64,000 nt of DNA, from contig NZ_CP085524.1 of the NCBI RefSeq assembly GCF_004353525.1, forward strand, positions 186,001 to 250,000. Reading direction: 5' to 3'. Of this stretch, positions 7,646-16,714 are shown one piece after another. The notes beneath the pieces were generated by a model. That model had not been told where the DNA came from and made no database searches. It was given only the letters and a program-made list of their open reading frames with translations. Numbering within the stretch: the stretch's first letter is position 1; the number at the start of each line of letters is the position of its first letter. A program made the translations under genes and the position numbers. Origin of the DNA: Zhaonella formicivorans (lineage in GTDB: Bacteria; Bacillota; DUOV01; Zhaonellaceae).

Positions 7646-9132
7646 TAGAAAATGTGCTTTCAGAGGAAGGGATTACCGAGGGGGTTATAGAGGATGGCAT
7701 CACTCTGTATAACTACGATGCCAATTGTAAACCCATCCGGGATATCTTAGACGATCTTGCAGAAGCCTGCGGCTTTAAATGGTATATAGACGACCATAAG
7801 GCCCTTCACTTTCTCCGTGAGGAGGAGGTAATCGAGGCACCATATTCTTTGATAGAAGGCGGGGCATTCACTGATTTTGGAGAGGTGGAAGTTACCGACA
7901 CCCTTGAAGGCTACCGCAACAAACAGTTTGTTAAAAGCGGCGACATGGTGGTTGTTGTTGAGAACAAGAATGAGATTCAGGCAAGGGCGACAGTGGAAGG
8001 CGGTACTGGTGTATACGGCGAGGTAATGGAGAACACTACTGTCCAAAGCAATGCTGATGCACTAGCCCTTGCCGACGAACTTCTAAGCCGCTATGGACAG
8101 CATATCCCTGCTACCCTCTCCTTTTCCACCTTCACCTGGGGCTTTGATGCGGGGCAGCGGTTACATGTGGATCTTCCGTCCTTCGGGGCTTCAGGTAGTT
8201 ATCTTATTGAACAGTTGGACATTACCGACATGGGGAATGGGACTTTCAAGTTTAGTATAGACTCCGTTAAGAAGAATTTTGAAAAATCGAGTAAGCGCAA
8301 GGAAAACTGGGTGGATTATTTTCACAATATTATCAAGGAAGTGAAAACAGCCAAGAGAAGTTCTTCAGGAAATGAAGGAGCCCTTGTTTACAGCAGTTCA
8401 GCCTTGACAATAACCTCGACACCCCAGGTTACTTTAAACTTATCCCCCAGTGTTTCAGAAATGACCCACCTTTATCTGGCTTTTACCATAACCGGGACAG
8501 CCAATGTGACCTCGCAATTGACAATAGACCTTCAATATTACGGAAACGTGCTTAGAACCTATAAACACACCCTTCTAGTGGGCTACAACACCTTTTCGGT
8601 GTCTACCATTATTGCCTCAGTCAAGGCCGGAGGACATTCGGTAAAGCTTTTGGCCAGTGTTAGCAGCGGGACCTTAAGCGTAGGCGAGGGCGGCCATGAA
8701 GGGTGTATCCGGGCTGTTGGTATGGCAGGCATAGGAACAGCACCGCCAGAGGCCAATGTGGTTGAGCCCTTATCCTACTTTGATGTAGGCAGCGGCAGGG
8801 TGTTGATTATTGATTTGGTTACTATTACAGAGGATGTCGGCTCTCAGGTTGTAGAAACTGTTGAAAGCACAGAACTGTCTGCCGGGAATGTAACGCCTGC
8901 TTGCGATATTTCTCTTACGCAGGTAGCGGTACAGTGCAATTTTACATCGGAAGAAGCAGTGCTGTTTGAGGAGGATAGTGTAACCACAATATTTGATGGG
9001 ATGATGAAGCCTGTCAATGAGAAGGTGACCGAAATGAACCAACAGGACCTTGAGGGTGGGAAACTGTACACTGCGATCATGGCGGATACCAATAATTTCC
9101 CAGTTATTGAAAGCGTGGTGGTCAGGTTGTGA
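7642..9132 (+). CDS. Siphovirus tail protein (Gp18/Gp44-like, 5' end disturbed)
   Basis: About 496 residues from the ATG at 7642, but the same frame is open further upstream (NPDNISAGQAVRY before the Met), so the true gene was probably longer and its 5' end was removed by the deletion that truncated the tape measure gene. The first 200 residues (LDDLAEACGFKWYIDDHKAL, EDTLEGYRNKQFVK-like region, FGASGSYLIEQLDI) resemble baseplate-hub or tail-associated proteins of Gram-positive siphophages. The C-terminal half is beta-rich repeats. GTGA at 9129-9132 couples it to the next gene. The assignment is by context and pattern only. Confidence 0.6.
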   Translation: MIENVLSEEGITEGVIEDGITLYNYDANCKPIRDILDDLAEACGFKWYIDDHKALHFLREEEVIEAPYSLIEGGAFTDFGEVEVTDTLEGYRNKQFVKSGDMVVVVENKNEIQARATVEGGTGVYGEVMENTTVQSNADALALADELLSRYGQHIPATLSFSTFTWGFDAGQRLHVDLPSFGASGSYLIEQLDITDMGNGTFKFSIDSVKKNFEKSSKRKENWVDYFHNIIKEVKTAKRSSSGNEGALVYSSSALTITSTPQVTLNLSPSVSEMTHLYLAFTITGTANVTSQLTIDLQYYGNVLRTYKHTLLVGYNTFSVSTIIASVKAGGHSVKLLASVSSGTLSVGEGGHEGCIRAVGMAGIGTAPPEANVVEPLSYFDVGSGRVLIIDLVTITEDVGSQVVETVESTELSAGNVTPACDISLTQVAVQCNFTSEEAVLFEEDSVTTIFDGMMKPVNEKVTEMNQQDLEGGKLYTAIMADTNNFPVIESVVVRL

Positions 9133-11270
9133 GTGGATATATACTGAAGCAAAATTTTCCTAACTTCCAAAATAACTTTACGGTAACCAAAGATATGCAA
9201 GGCACCCCCGCGTATTTCTCCGATGGTGGAAACGATGCCTTTGACAGCTGGGGATATTTTCAAATAACAAATGCAGGAGGCACAGTCGTAACGAACCTGC
9301 CATTTACACAGCGCAATGGACTAGATGGGACGATATATACGGAGGAGTTTCAGCATGACGGAGAAACCTGGGAGTTAAAGCAAGGCTGGGTGGCTTCCGG
9401 TATCTTTGCTATGCAAATTTTGCAAATTACCGGAGAGGATAAACCCTTCAAGTTCAAATTAAGCGGAAATTATGGGAGTGATAGTTCCTCTCAGTATGGA
9501 AGGGTTACAACCCAATATGGGGAGGTTTACCTGACTACCTTCTGGAATAACGATGGAGGCAAGGATGCGACAGGGGGAGACCCTCAGGTTACGTGGACCG
9601 TAGTGCCATATGACCCGGGGTTGACAGCTGCTGATGTGCCACCGGCCACTTCCAGCAGGAGCGGAGACAACGAAACGGGCTTGACGGTAGCCATGTCCCA
9701 TGGTTGCCTTGTGTTTATTCAATGGGGATATACAACTGTTCAGGCGGTGCAGGATTTTATTATCCAGAGCTTTGAAAGAGACAATATTATAAAGTACCTT
9801 GTTGTTGATGGGACGGAGGTCAAAAGGTGGGATGAGGGGTTATCCCAATATGTTAGTATTGGACAGGCACCCCCAACAAAGGCCATGTTTTTAGAGCAAG
9901 GCATGAAGACAGTTCCTGCTTCCCGGACGGGGCTCATTATGACAAACCCGGTCCTTCATTGTTGGACAGACGATTTAAGCGGCAGGGCAAGGTTTTTGAT
10001 AGAAAAGGTTGTACCAAAGCCCAAGCTTCTCAAGATGGTCACAGACTATATCCTACCTACCGGGGCAAAAACCCTCGAGGCTGAAACAGAAAACGTTATC
10101 AATACAGTGCTGGCAAAAGAGGCATTTTTGACCACCTTTGACAGCCTTATTGGATGGGACGCGTTAGGAAGTTCCGCTCGAAGGTCATATTTTCAGGATA
10201 TTGTACTCACCAATTACACAGGGGCCGAAAGTGCAGATAATTTCTATGTGGCGGGGGACATAGTTGGCTGGGCAAGAAAGCAGGGGCCTTATGTAGGAGC
10301 TGATACAAAGCGCGGAACGATAAATATTGCAGAGTCTGTAAGGGATTATGGGCAATTTAAGTTTGTATTTGACTGGCCAACCCATGCCGGTAATGGGACA
10401 TTCAGGACTATCTGGTGGACAGGACAGTATAACTCCTACATGCCAACTATAGATTTTTATAGCCTATATGAGTACAGCGTAAGCGGATCTATTCAAACAA
10501 GCTACAGAGCATGCATCGGACCTGGTTTTGCCATATATATTCCGCAAAACACAGGGGTTATTCTAGTAAGAAAGATGTCTTACAATGACATGAGCTACCC
10601 AGACTACTATAGTAGTTCGCTTTCGTCTGATACTTTAGATTTAAGCTATATCGATACAAAAATTCAGGCCATTCACTGGGATGGAATGTATTTTTGGCTG
10701 TATGGAGATACCAATGGCAGGTATTATAAGTGTGATGAAAGCTTTGCGGTTCTCTGCGAATTCGATGCGTCCCCGGCAGCTTACAGCAGGTCTACGAGAC
10801 AGAATATTACCACCTTTAACGGAAAGTTTTTCAGTTATACCTATGAGGCGAACAATAACTGGTCCTTTAGGCGTTACAATCATGAAGGCATCTTGGAGAG
10901 TGAGTTAAATCTCTATGGTGCCACAGGAGTTTCCGATCCGGGCAGCACTTATATTGTGGGGGAAGCAAAGTGCATCCTATTTCACAGTTCAAACCTTTCA
11001 AGGGTTGCTATGTTGGACTCTTATGGAAATACATTAAAACATACTGTTTCAGCATACTCTTTTGGCAGTCTTTATGGGCCTCTTATGTATGACCGGAAGC
11101 ATAACCTCTTCTGGAGCCGGTATTCATATTCCGGTAATTACCGATTATATTGCTTACAGCCCATGTGGTATCCTGGTGCACAAACCTTGCTTGCGTCACC
11201 AATTACCAAAACCAACACCAACACCATGAAAATTACTTATACCTTCCAGGTTAACCTGCCAGTATTTTAG
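9129..11270 (+). CDS. Large phage tail-fibre-like protein, unknown
   Basis: A 713-residue protein starting at a GTG that overlaps the previous stop. It is rich in aromatic residues, Gly, Ser, Thr and Asn, with many short beta strands (SGNYGSDSSSQYG, YSYSGNYRLYC), consistent with a fibre or receptor-binding protein. The middle (GRYYKCDESFAVLCEFD, then FNGKFFSYTYEANNNW) looks like a beta-propeller-type repeat that reports values. I do not recognise a family. Position between tail tip and the lysis genes supports an adhesion role. It ends with TAG. Confidence 0.6.
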   Translation: MSGYILKQNFPNFQNNFTVTKDMQGTPAYFSDGGNDAFDSWGYFQITNAGGTVVTNLPFTQRNGLDGTIYTEEFQHDGETWELKQGWVASGIFAMQILQITGEDKPFKFKLSGNYGSDSSSQYGRVTTQYGEVYLTTFWNNDGGKDATGGDPQVTWTVVPYDPGLTAADVPPATSSRSGDNETGLTVAMSHGCLVFIQWGYTTVQAVQDFIIQSFERDNIIKYLVVDGTEVKRWDEGLSQYVSIGQAPPTKAMFLEQGMKTVPASRTGLIMTNPVLHCWTDDLSGRARFLIEKVVPKPKLLKMVTDYILPTGAKTLEAETENVINTVLAKEAFLTTFDSLIGWDALGSSARRSYFQDIVLTNYTGAESADNFYVAGDIVGWARKQGPYVGADTKRGTINIAESVRDYGQFKFVFDWPTHAGNGTFRTIWWTGQYNSYMPTIDFYSLYEYSVSGSIQTSYRACIGPGFAIYIPQNTGVILVRKMSYNDMSYPDYYSSSLSSDTLDLSYIDTKIQAIHWDGMYFWLYGDTNGRYYKCDESFAVLCEFDASPAAYSRSTRQNITTFNGKFFSYTYEANNNWSFRRYNHEGILESELNLYGATGVSDPGSTYIVGEAKCILFHSSNLSRVAMLDSYGNTLKHTVSAYSFGSLYGPLMYDRKHNLFWSRYSYSGNYRLYCLQPMWYPGAQTLLASPITKTNTNTMKITYTFQVNLPVF

Positions 11271-11305
11271 ATAGATTGGCTGGTTTTAGAAAGGAGGAGC
11301 GCCGG

Positions 11306-11572
11306 ATGGAGCAGCACAGATGTATCCAGGAGCAACGCATCCGGGATTTGGAGACTGGGATGACTGAAACTTGGGTATATGTCAAGATGATTAAAGAGGA
11401 CATCCATGAAATTAAAGCCTCCATAAAAGAAATACATGGTTCACCGGAAAAACAAAACGAAACAACGATGAAGGCCTGGCAGACTGTGATGATTGAACTC
11501 ATCAAGTTGGCAGGCCTTTGTATTGCCATTTTAGGGGCAATTGTTGGAGCCATTAAGTTGATGGGCAAATGA
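11306..11572 (+). CDS. XhlA-like haemolysin / small membrane protein of lysis module
   Basis: About 88 residues. It starts MEQHRCIQEQRIRDLE behind a GGAGGAGCG site, has a coiled helical N-terminal half (VKMIKEDIHEIKASIKEI) and ends with one hydrophobic segment (LAGLCIAILGAIVGAIKLMG). This layout matches XhlA-type or other holin-accessory proteins encoded just before endolysin genes in Firmicute prophages. The first TAG-ending ORF starts earlier (11276) but the ATG at 11306 has the ribosome site. Confidence 0.7.
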   Translation: MEQHRCIQEQRIRDLETGMTETWVYVKMIKEDIHEIKASIKEIHGSPEKQNETTMKAWQTVMIELIKLAGLCIAILGAIVGAIKLMGK

Positions 11573-11590
11573 AGGGAGGACATATACATT

Positions 11591-12301
11591 ATGAAGAAAT
11601 CGGTGTATTTGAGTCCGTCCACCCAGGGAAAGAATATTGGGGCAGGCAGCTATGGCAGCGAATGTTTCAGAATGAATCAGATAACGGATGTCGTTCAAGC
11701 AGAGTTAAAAAGGCATGGGGTAACGGTTTACAGGAACAAGCCGGACTGGTCGCTTGCCCAGGTTGTGGCTGACAGCAATGCAAAGAGACCGGATGTTCAT
11801 TTCGCGATTCACAGCAATGCCGGGGGAGGCCGGGGCTGTGAGGTTTATTGCCACAGGTTCGGAGGCAGCGGTGAAAGATTAGCAAGAGCAGTTTACGAGG
11901 AATTATCGCCTTTGACCCCGACGGGCGACCGAGGCGTCAAAGAGGGCTATAACTTCTTCGGGCCTGGAAAGCATATGTACGAACTTGCTGAAACAGATGC
12001 GCCAGCAGCGCTTGTCGAGGTAGCCTTTCATGACAACCCTGACGATGCCGAGTGGCTTATATCCTGCATCGAGGCAATTGGTACTGCCCTGGCAAAAGGG
12101 ATATTGAAATACTTTGGCATACCTTACATGGAGGGCAGTCCAAATTTGGACAGAGAGCTAAAACTGCTTCAGGAATTCGGCATCCTTGAGTCGCCGGAGT
12201 ACTGGAGGCAGAATGCAGTAAAAGGAAGAACAGTAGCAGGTGAATACGCCGCCATCCTGATTCAAAGGGTAGCGGCTTTATTATTGAAGGGAGGAATTTA
12301 A
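11591..12301 (+). CDS. N-acetylmuramoyl-L-alanine amidase (phage endolysin)
   Basis: A 236-residue protein starting MKKSVYLSPSTQGKNIGAG. It has the Amidase_3 layout: an early zinc-binding Glu in the GSECFRMNQITD region, HFAIHSNAGGG (zinc His) near residue 75, and ALVEVAFHDNPDDAEWL with the catalytic Glu near residue 145. It cuts the bond between muramic acid and the stem peptide to release phage. The last 60 residues may be a short wall-binding region. GGGAGGACATATACATT precedes the start. The holin gene follows by 2 bases. Confidence 0.88.
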   Translation: MKKSVYLSPSTQGKNIGAGSYGSECFRMNQITDVVQAELKRHGVTVYRNKPDWSLAQVVADSNAKRPDVHFAIHSNAGGGRGCEVYCHRFGGSGERLARAVYEELSPLTPTGDRGVKEGYNFFGPGKHMYELAETDAPAALVEVAFHDNPDDAEWLISCIEAIGTALAKGILKYFGIPYMEGSPNLDRELKLLQEFGILESPEYWRQNAVKGRTVAGEYAAILIQRVAALLLKGGI

Positions 12302-12303
12302 CT

Positions 12304-12501
12304 ATGCAGCAGTCAAGATGGAGAAGCCCGGTGGCATGGTCGGCGCTTGCGGCCTTGGTGTTATTCATACTTAAAACCTATGGGCTTTTAGCGCCCATTG
12401 GGCTCACCGAGGACAGCTTTAAGGAGCTGACGGCTTTGCTTTTTGCGGCTTTGACTTCCTTTGGGATTTTTAACAATCCTACCAGCAGGGACAGCTTTTA
12501 G
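12304..12501 (+). CDS. Phage holin
   Basis: A 65-residue protein with MQQSRWRSPVAWSALAALV at the start, one clear hydrophobic helix (WSALAALVLFILKTYGLL) and a second weaker one (LTALLFAALTSFGIF), ending NNPTSRDSF. This matches small two-helix holins (phi LC3-type) with the conserved FGIxNNPT ending. It would form the membrane lesion that releases the amidase encoded just upstream. GGGAGGAATTTAACT precedes the start. The TAG stop is a normal terminator here. Confidence 0.85.
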   Translation: MQQSRWRSPVAWSALAALVLFILKTYGLLAPIGLTEDSFKELTALLFAALTSFGIFNNPTSRDSF

Positions 12502-12518
12502 GCCGGGAGGCGGTGAAT

Positions 12519-12650
12519 ATGACGGAAAACCAGAGCGTTGAATACCTTTTAAGCAAAGAGCTATTGAAAAAGCTGCTGGCAGAAGGGTTTATTACGGAAG
12601 AAGAATTCATCAAGATTGATGCTGAAAATAGAAAAACTTTTGCCAAATGA
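12519..12650 (+). CDS. Small SHOCT-like protein
   Basis: A 43-residue ORF starting ATG at 12519 behind GGGAGGCGGTGA. The sequence EYLLSKELLKKLLAEGFITEEEF has the short amphipathic helix, Gly-(I/L)-(I/T)-(T/S)-x-E-E-(F/Y) pattern of SHOCT-type oligomerisation tails. Such small ORFs are common between holin and recombinase genes in Firmicute prophages. Function unknown. Confidence 0.6.
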   Translation: MTENQSVEYLLSKELLKKLLAEGFITEEEFIKIDAENRKTFAK

Positions 12651-12716
12651 TAATCTTAAGCTTGCCTTCCGGATCAAACAGAGTTAACCTGCCTGACCTG
12701 AAGGGAGGTCAAAGCA

Positions 12717-12941
12717 TTGAAAAGAAGGAAGCTGAAGGTTTATGAGGCTCCGGGCTGTACAGCAAGGAATATTCCCTGCATCAGACTGCAGGGGAGATGG
12801 CTGGAAAACTTGGGGTTTAAGGTCGGAGACAGCATAGACGTTAGCGAAGAGGGAGGGCGGCTCGTCATTGAATTATTAAAGGTTGCCGGGGATACTGCCA
12901 GATATGTACCAAACAAGATTATTAAACGGAAGAAAACGTAA
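12717..12941 (+). CDS. SymE/AbrB-like small protein
   Basis: A 74-residue protein that starts at TTG 12717 behind AAGGGAGGTC. It has PCIRLQGRWLENLGFKVGDS followed by IDVSEEGGRLVIELL, the AbrB/SymE swapped-hairpin pattern. SymE relatives are small nucleic-acid-associated toxins in E. coli; in Firmicute prophages the gene is usually located next to serine recombinases and its role is unclear. No antisense RNA was detected by eye. Its TAA overlaps the terminator stem. Confidence 0.7.
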   Translation: MKRRKLKVYEAPGCTARNIPCIRLQGRWLENLGFKVGDSIDVSEEGGRLVIELLKVAGDTARYVPNKIIKRKKT

Positions 12942-12974
12942 TGGCTTGGGGGAGCACCCAGGCCATCTTTTTTT
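12941..12974 (+). terminator. Rho-independent terminator
   Basis: ATGGCTTGGG (12941-12950) pairs with CCCAGGCCAT (12957-12966), followed by CTTTTTTT. It ends the lysis/SymE transcript just upstream of the recombinase gene. Confidence 0.88.
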
Positions 12975-13070
12975 GTCCGTAAAAATATGTTCCCGCAAGG
13001 GATTAACTTGCTTTGAGAGAGTCGAAGAGGTAACATGTGACACTGACCTTGGAAGGGAGGGAAAAGCAAA

Positions 13071-13336
13071 TGAAGAAGGTTACAACAATAGCGGCCAAAA
13101 CGAGGGAAGAAATACAAGGCAGGCCGCAAGAAGCAAGGCTTAGGGTTTGCGCCTACTGCAGGGTCAGCTCAAATTCCAATGAGCAAATGGAATCCTTCGA
13201 AACACAGGTGAATTATTACACTAAATACATTAACAGCAGGCCGGAGTGGGAGTTTGCTAATGTTTATGCGGATGGTGGCATTTCCGGGACAGGCAGGGAG
13301 CAGCGCACAGAGTTTAACAGGATGCTAAAAGACTAA
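13071..13336 (+). pseudogene. Large serine recombinase 1, N-terminal fragment
   Basis: The ATG at 13071 follows GGAAGGGAGGG. The fragment has LRVCAYCRVSS (catalytic Ser region) followed by EQMESFETQVNYY and EFANVYADGGISGT, the resolvase catalytic domain of large serine integrases. It stops at 13336 where a transposon begins. The remainder is at 16835-18199 in the same phase. Joining the halves across the transposon keeps the length expected from the neighbouring paralogue, but leaves a TAA codon in place of the Cys found there. Confidence 0.9.
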
Positions 13337-13337
13337 C
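13332..13337 (+). repeat. Target-site duplication ACTAAC, left copy
   Basis: ACTAAC here is repeated at 16830-16835. The two copies bound a segment that starts TGTGAATTTGC and ends AAAGTTTACA, that is TGT...ACA ends. Five of the six bases would be enough for a Tn7/Mu-type duplication. Confidence 0.75.
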
Positions 13338-13342
13338 TGTGA

Positions 13343-13431
13343 ATTTGCAAATTAAAAGGGATGACATTTTGCAAAATAAAATGGATTAAAATTAGCTTGA
13401 ATTTATCGGTTTTTGCGAAATAAATTAGCCA
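13343..13431. repeat. Subterminal repeats at transposon left end
   Basis: Three similar stretches occur at about 24- and 45-base spacing: TTTGCAAATTAAAAGG (13343), TTTGCAAAATAAAATGG (13367) and TTTGCGAAATAAATTAGCC (13412). Multiple ordered sites near an end are typical transposase-binding arrays. The right end (16,715-16,829) has only looser matches, such as CAAATAAAATTAGGGATG at about 16,741. Confidence 0.6.
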
Positions 13432-13554
13432 AATGGGCAAAATTTTTTCACATAGTCACAGTATTTTAGTTAAGATTTTTGCCAAAAAAAAAATGCAGCT
13501 AGGATGCCCCTAACCGCATTCTGACATATATTCCTCTGCCAAGAATCACTCTTT

Positions 13555-13782
13555 CTAAACCCCTCTTACACTGTACCTTGATGCCGGATGCAGATAAAAC
13601 ATAGAGTTAGCAAAGTACAATACCCAATCCCTATCTATTTCAATACGACAAGGCAAGAATGTTTCCCCAACCTTAATCTCAAAGCATTCCCCACAGTGTA
13701 GAGAGAAAGGTTCGTCGTCTATTCCATGGATCTCCCAACGGTCCTTTTGGCTAGAGTATAATAGTTTACCTTGTTTTAGCAT
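13555..13782 (-). CDS. DUF5348-domain protein (transposon cargo)
   Basis: A 75-residue protein with WEIHGIDDEPFSLHCGECF followed by EIKVGETFLPCRIEIDRDW, matching the DUF5348 pattern (LHCGE-(C/F)-E-V...PxRIE...W). The start has GGAGGGAGGC upstream on the minus strand. Small DUF5348 proteins are found with mobile elements; their function is unknown. The reading frame is intact while the transposase is broken. Confidence 0.75.
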   Translation of the reverse strand: MLKQGKLLYSSQKDRWEIHGIDDEPFSLHCGECFEIKVGETFLPCRIEIDRDWVLYFANSMFYLHPASRYSVRGV

Positions 13783-13935
13783 TTTAATTTAAGCCTCCCT
13801 CCTCGGGCAGATGCCTAACAGTGAAGGATATGTGGCTTTGTCATATCATAAGCCTCACATACCATTTTCTTTAGCAGCAGGGCGAATTAATCTATCAATC
13901 TGCCCAGTTTTTTTAAGCAGCCGTAGTTCTTAAGT

Positions 13936-14736
13936 TTAAAGACCTGCTTCCTGAGCAGATTTAATTACCGCCTCTTCATCAATACATTCAAGTCTTTTCT
14001 GGCACCCATAAAGCAGGCAGTTAGTAGCTAAATTGTTGATGAGTCTTGGCCATCCCCTAGAACGGGTGGCAATAGCCTCCACTGCTTGTGGAGAAAATAT
14101 TTCAAATTTAGCACCTGCTAACTCCAGGTGATGTAAGATATAGTTTTTCACCTCTTCTTTATCTAAGGGTGTGACCTTGTAACGCATGATAATACGCTGA
14201 TTTAACGACTGATTATGGGATAAAGCTAAACGATCCAGTAGATAAGGCAATCCCGCCAATACCAAAATAAACGGATTATCCGAATCCATTGTAAAATTAA
14301 ACAGGATGCTTAAGTCATTTAGAAACTTGTTGTTAGATAACTGCATTTCATCTAGAATAAATACAGGAGTTATCTTTTTTTCATAAAATAGGCTGGTTAC
14401 TCCCTCTTGAATTTGCTTAAATAGATCAACTTTTCTAAAGGTAGGTTCTTCACCTAGCCCATAGCACAGTCCCCGGTAAAAATCCATCACCGTACCTGTA
14501 GACAAAGGAAAATAAATAACTTTGTAAAGTGAGGGATTTAAGCTTAAAGCAAAGTTTCTGAGGACAGAAGTTTTACCGGCACCAGGCTCACCCACTACCA
14601 CCCCAATGCCCCTTGAATCTTTAAGGTAATTAAGCCGTGCCATTAATTCAGTAAAGCTTTTAGAGGGAAAAAGGTGCTTTGTCTCAATTTCTTTGGTAAA
14701 TGGTTTTCTGCTTAGAGAGTAAAATGCTCTATACAT
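13936..14736 (-). CDS. AAA ATPase, transposition regulator (TniB/ExeA-like)
   Basis: About 266 residues when started at MYRAFYSLSRKPF (14736), which follows GGAGGGAACATA. Walker A is GEPGAGKTS near residue 55, Walker B is PVFILDEMQL near residue 135, and the C-terminal sensor region has TRSRGWPRLINNLA near residue 230. This is the ExeA/TniB-like ATPase that controls target choice by DDE transposases. It overlaps the transposase C-terminal frame by 8 bases, so the two are translationally coupled. It is intact. Confidence 0.85.
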   Translation of the reverse strand: MYRAFYSLSRKPFTKEIETKHLFPSKSFTELMARLNYLKDSRGIGVVVGEPGAGKTSVLRNFALSLNPSLYKVIYFPLSTGTVMDFYRGLCYGLGEEPTFRKVDLFKQIQEGVTSLFYEKKITPVFILDEMQLSNNKFLNDLSILFNFTMDSDNPFILVLAGLPYLLDRLALSHNQSLNQRIIMRYKVTPLDKEEVKNYILHHLELAGAKFEIFSPQAVEAIATRSRGWPRLINNLATNCLLYGCQKRLECIDEEAVIKSAQEAGL

Positions 14737-16015
14737 TATGTTCCCTCCTGGATTCATACATTTCCTGAAAGGATAGCGCGGCTTCTTCTTTTTCCTTTTG
14801 CCTTTTTTCCCTTTTAATTCTGGCGTTATCACTGTAAATTACAGGCAAAGCTTTGGCCACTTCTTTCCCCTCTACATAGATAAACACCTGTTCTAGTTTT
14901 TCAGGATCAAAACGAACCTCGATTTGTTGCCCAATAAACTGGGGAGGCACTTCAAAAAGCAAGGAATTAATTGAGATAGTGCCATCATGCTTAACCTTAC
15001 GCTTTTCTCTTTTAGAAAAGGGCGTCCAAAGCTTTGGGGTTATCTATCATTTTTACCCGGCTAAACTGAGACATAAACATGTCTAGTGGGCTCATCTCAA
15101 GAGCGGAATGAACCTTTCGATGATAATCTTCCTCCAGCCAACGCCAAAAGGCTTGGTTTAAGGTCTCGATTGAAGTAAGAGCATCTTTAGTTAAAGTAGG
15201 CAAGAACCTCTGGCGTACGGTACCGAAAAAACGTTCGATTTTCCCTTTACTTGCCGCATCATAGGGTTTGGTATGAATTAAGGTGATACCTAACGAAGCA
15301 CATGCTATGCTAAACTGGTCCGATTTGTATACTTTACCGTTATCCACATAGATCATCTTAGGAATGCCTCTACGTATTAATGCTTCTTTAAACACATGCT
15401 TTAGGGAATCAAATTTCTCGGATAAAACGAACTCAGCATAGGGAACAAGCCTTGAACAATCATCAATAAAAGCAAATAGATTTGTCCTAACCTTTTTACC
15501 GGAAACAATAATATAGGGGCCTACTGCCATATCGCCTTGCCAAAGTATGTTCACTTCTTCATAACTGAATCTTTTTCTGTCGGGAGATTTAGTTTCTACT
15601 TTCCCTACCAGCCCTTCATTTTTTAGAAACCTATATAGGGTCGAGTATGAGATATTTTGAGGCAAAAAGAGTGCATCTTTAACCAGTTTTTCATAAAACA
15701 ACGTTACATTCAGTTCCCGATGTTCGCTACGCAAAGCCAAAATTTTTTCTTTCAATTCTTCGGGATGTTTCTTACAGAACCTTTATCAGACCGACCCTTA
15801 GGCTTTAATCCCTCAAAACCACATCTACGATATGCTTTAACCCAAAATTCTATCGTTTTAGGGGCAAATTCTTTTACGCCGTAGTGGGGCACATCATGGG
15901 GGTGACTAGCAATTTGAGCTAGATAGTCTTTTTGACTGGTAACCTGTCCATTTAAAATGGGCGCAATTAGGCCGTAACGAAATAGGGCAACTGCTTCTCT
16001 TTCTTTTTCATCCAT
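14729..16015 (-). pseudogene. DDE transposase in three frames (HTH, integrase core, Mu C-domain)
   Basis: Reading from 16015 down: residues 1-87 (to 15752) are HTH domains (EAVALFRYGLIAPILNG, TIEFWVKAYRRCGFEGLKP). The integrase core continues from 15755 to 15012 with DDCSRLVPYAEFVLS, PKMIYVDNGKVYKS and SKGKIERFFGTVRQRFLP, giving the D-D-E triad. The Mu-type C-terminal beta-barrel lies at 14729-14970. The frame changes near 15763 (one C short in a C run) and near 15018 (one T extra in a T run). Either lesion would stop a single-chain transposase, unless frameshifting or reinitiation (TTGA overlap) occurs. Presumed inactive. Confidence 0.85.
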
Positions 16016-16159
16016 TTTTTCTTACTCCTCATAATGTTTTTTTGTAGCTAGCCGGCTAGAAACTCTCAAAAACATTTTAGAGGAAGAAAGACCGTGGCTC
16101 CACGCAAAAGTTATGTGGTTCAAGATTTAACTTAATTTTTAACGCTTTTTGTAGTAAAA

Positions 16160-16714
16160 TTAATTTGCATTTGGTTGGGCCATGAACGCTCTTAGGAAGT
16201 GATTATGAAACCTTTGGCTGAAGGTTTCCACTGTGGCTGCAGTGTTAATCAAATCCATGAGCTTCATGGCTTTTTCTTTTTTATCCTGCATAATATAACC
16301 GCCGTAACCCTTATCCCTAAAAAAGGCCTCTATCCAGTTTAAGTTATTCATAAATCTTTTTTTAATGAACTGTAGATGCTGGCGTTTCAGGTTTAGAAGA
16401 ACCTGTTTACCTGATGCAGCGCATTGGATTAATTTCATAATCACTCTTAGAGGTAGCTGATAGTAGGGTAATAGGAAGATCGGCAACAGGGAAATAGTTT
16501 TACAGCAGGAGGGGCAGAAATACCTGCAAACCGGTACTTTTACTGCCTTCTTTATGAGGTGTATATATCTCCAGTAAAAGCCATGCCTTTTTAGTTTTAC
16601 TTTAGCTTTGCAGCTAGGGCATACTTCAAATGCCGGGAAATGATTCTCTATGCCTAGTTTAATGTATTTGGTCATACTGATTTTAAAGTCGTAAAGTATT
16701 TGCAAGATGCTCAC
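16160..16714 (-). CDS. DUF6431 zinc-ribbon protein of the transposon
   Basis: About 184 residues from a GTG at 16714; an internal ATG (MTKYIKLGIE) is an alternative start. It contains CPSCKAKVKLKRHGFYWRY and CRYFCPSCCKTISLLPIFLL, the two zinc knuckles of DUF6431, then a helical region ending PNAN. The gene is the first of the transposon operon. Known function is lacking. By position it could be a target-binding partner of the transposase and ATPase, as TniQ or TnsD are in related elements. That is inference. Confidence 0.75.
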   Translation of the reverse strand: MSILQILYDFKISMTKYIKLGIENHFPAFEVCPSCKAKVKLKRHGFYWRYIHLIKKAVKVPVCRYFCPSCCKTISLLPIFLLPYYQLPLRVIMKLIQCAASGKQVLLNLKRQHLQFIKKRFMNNLNWIEAFFRDKGYGGYIMQDKKEKAMKLMDLINTAATVETFSQRFHNHFLRAFMAQPNAN

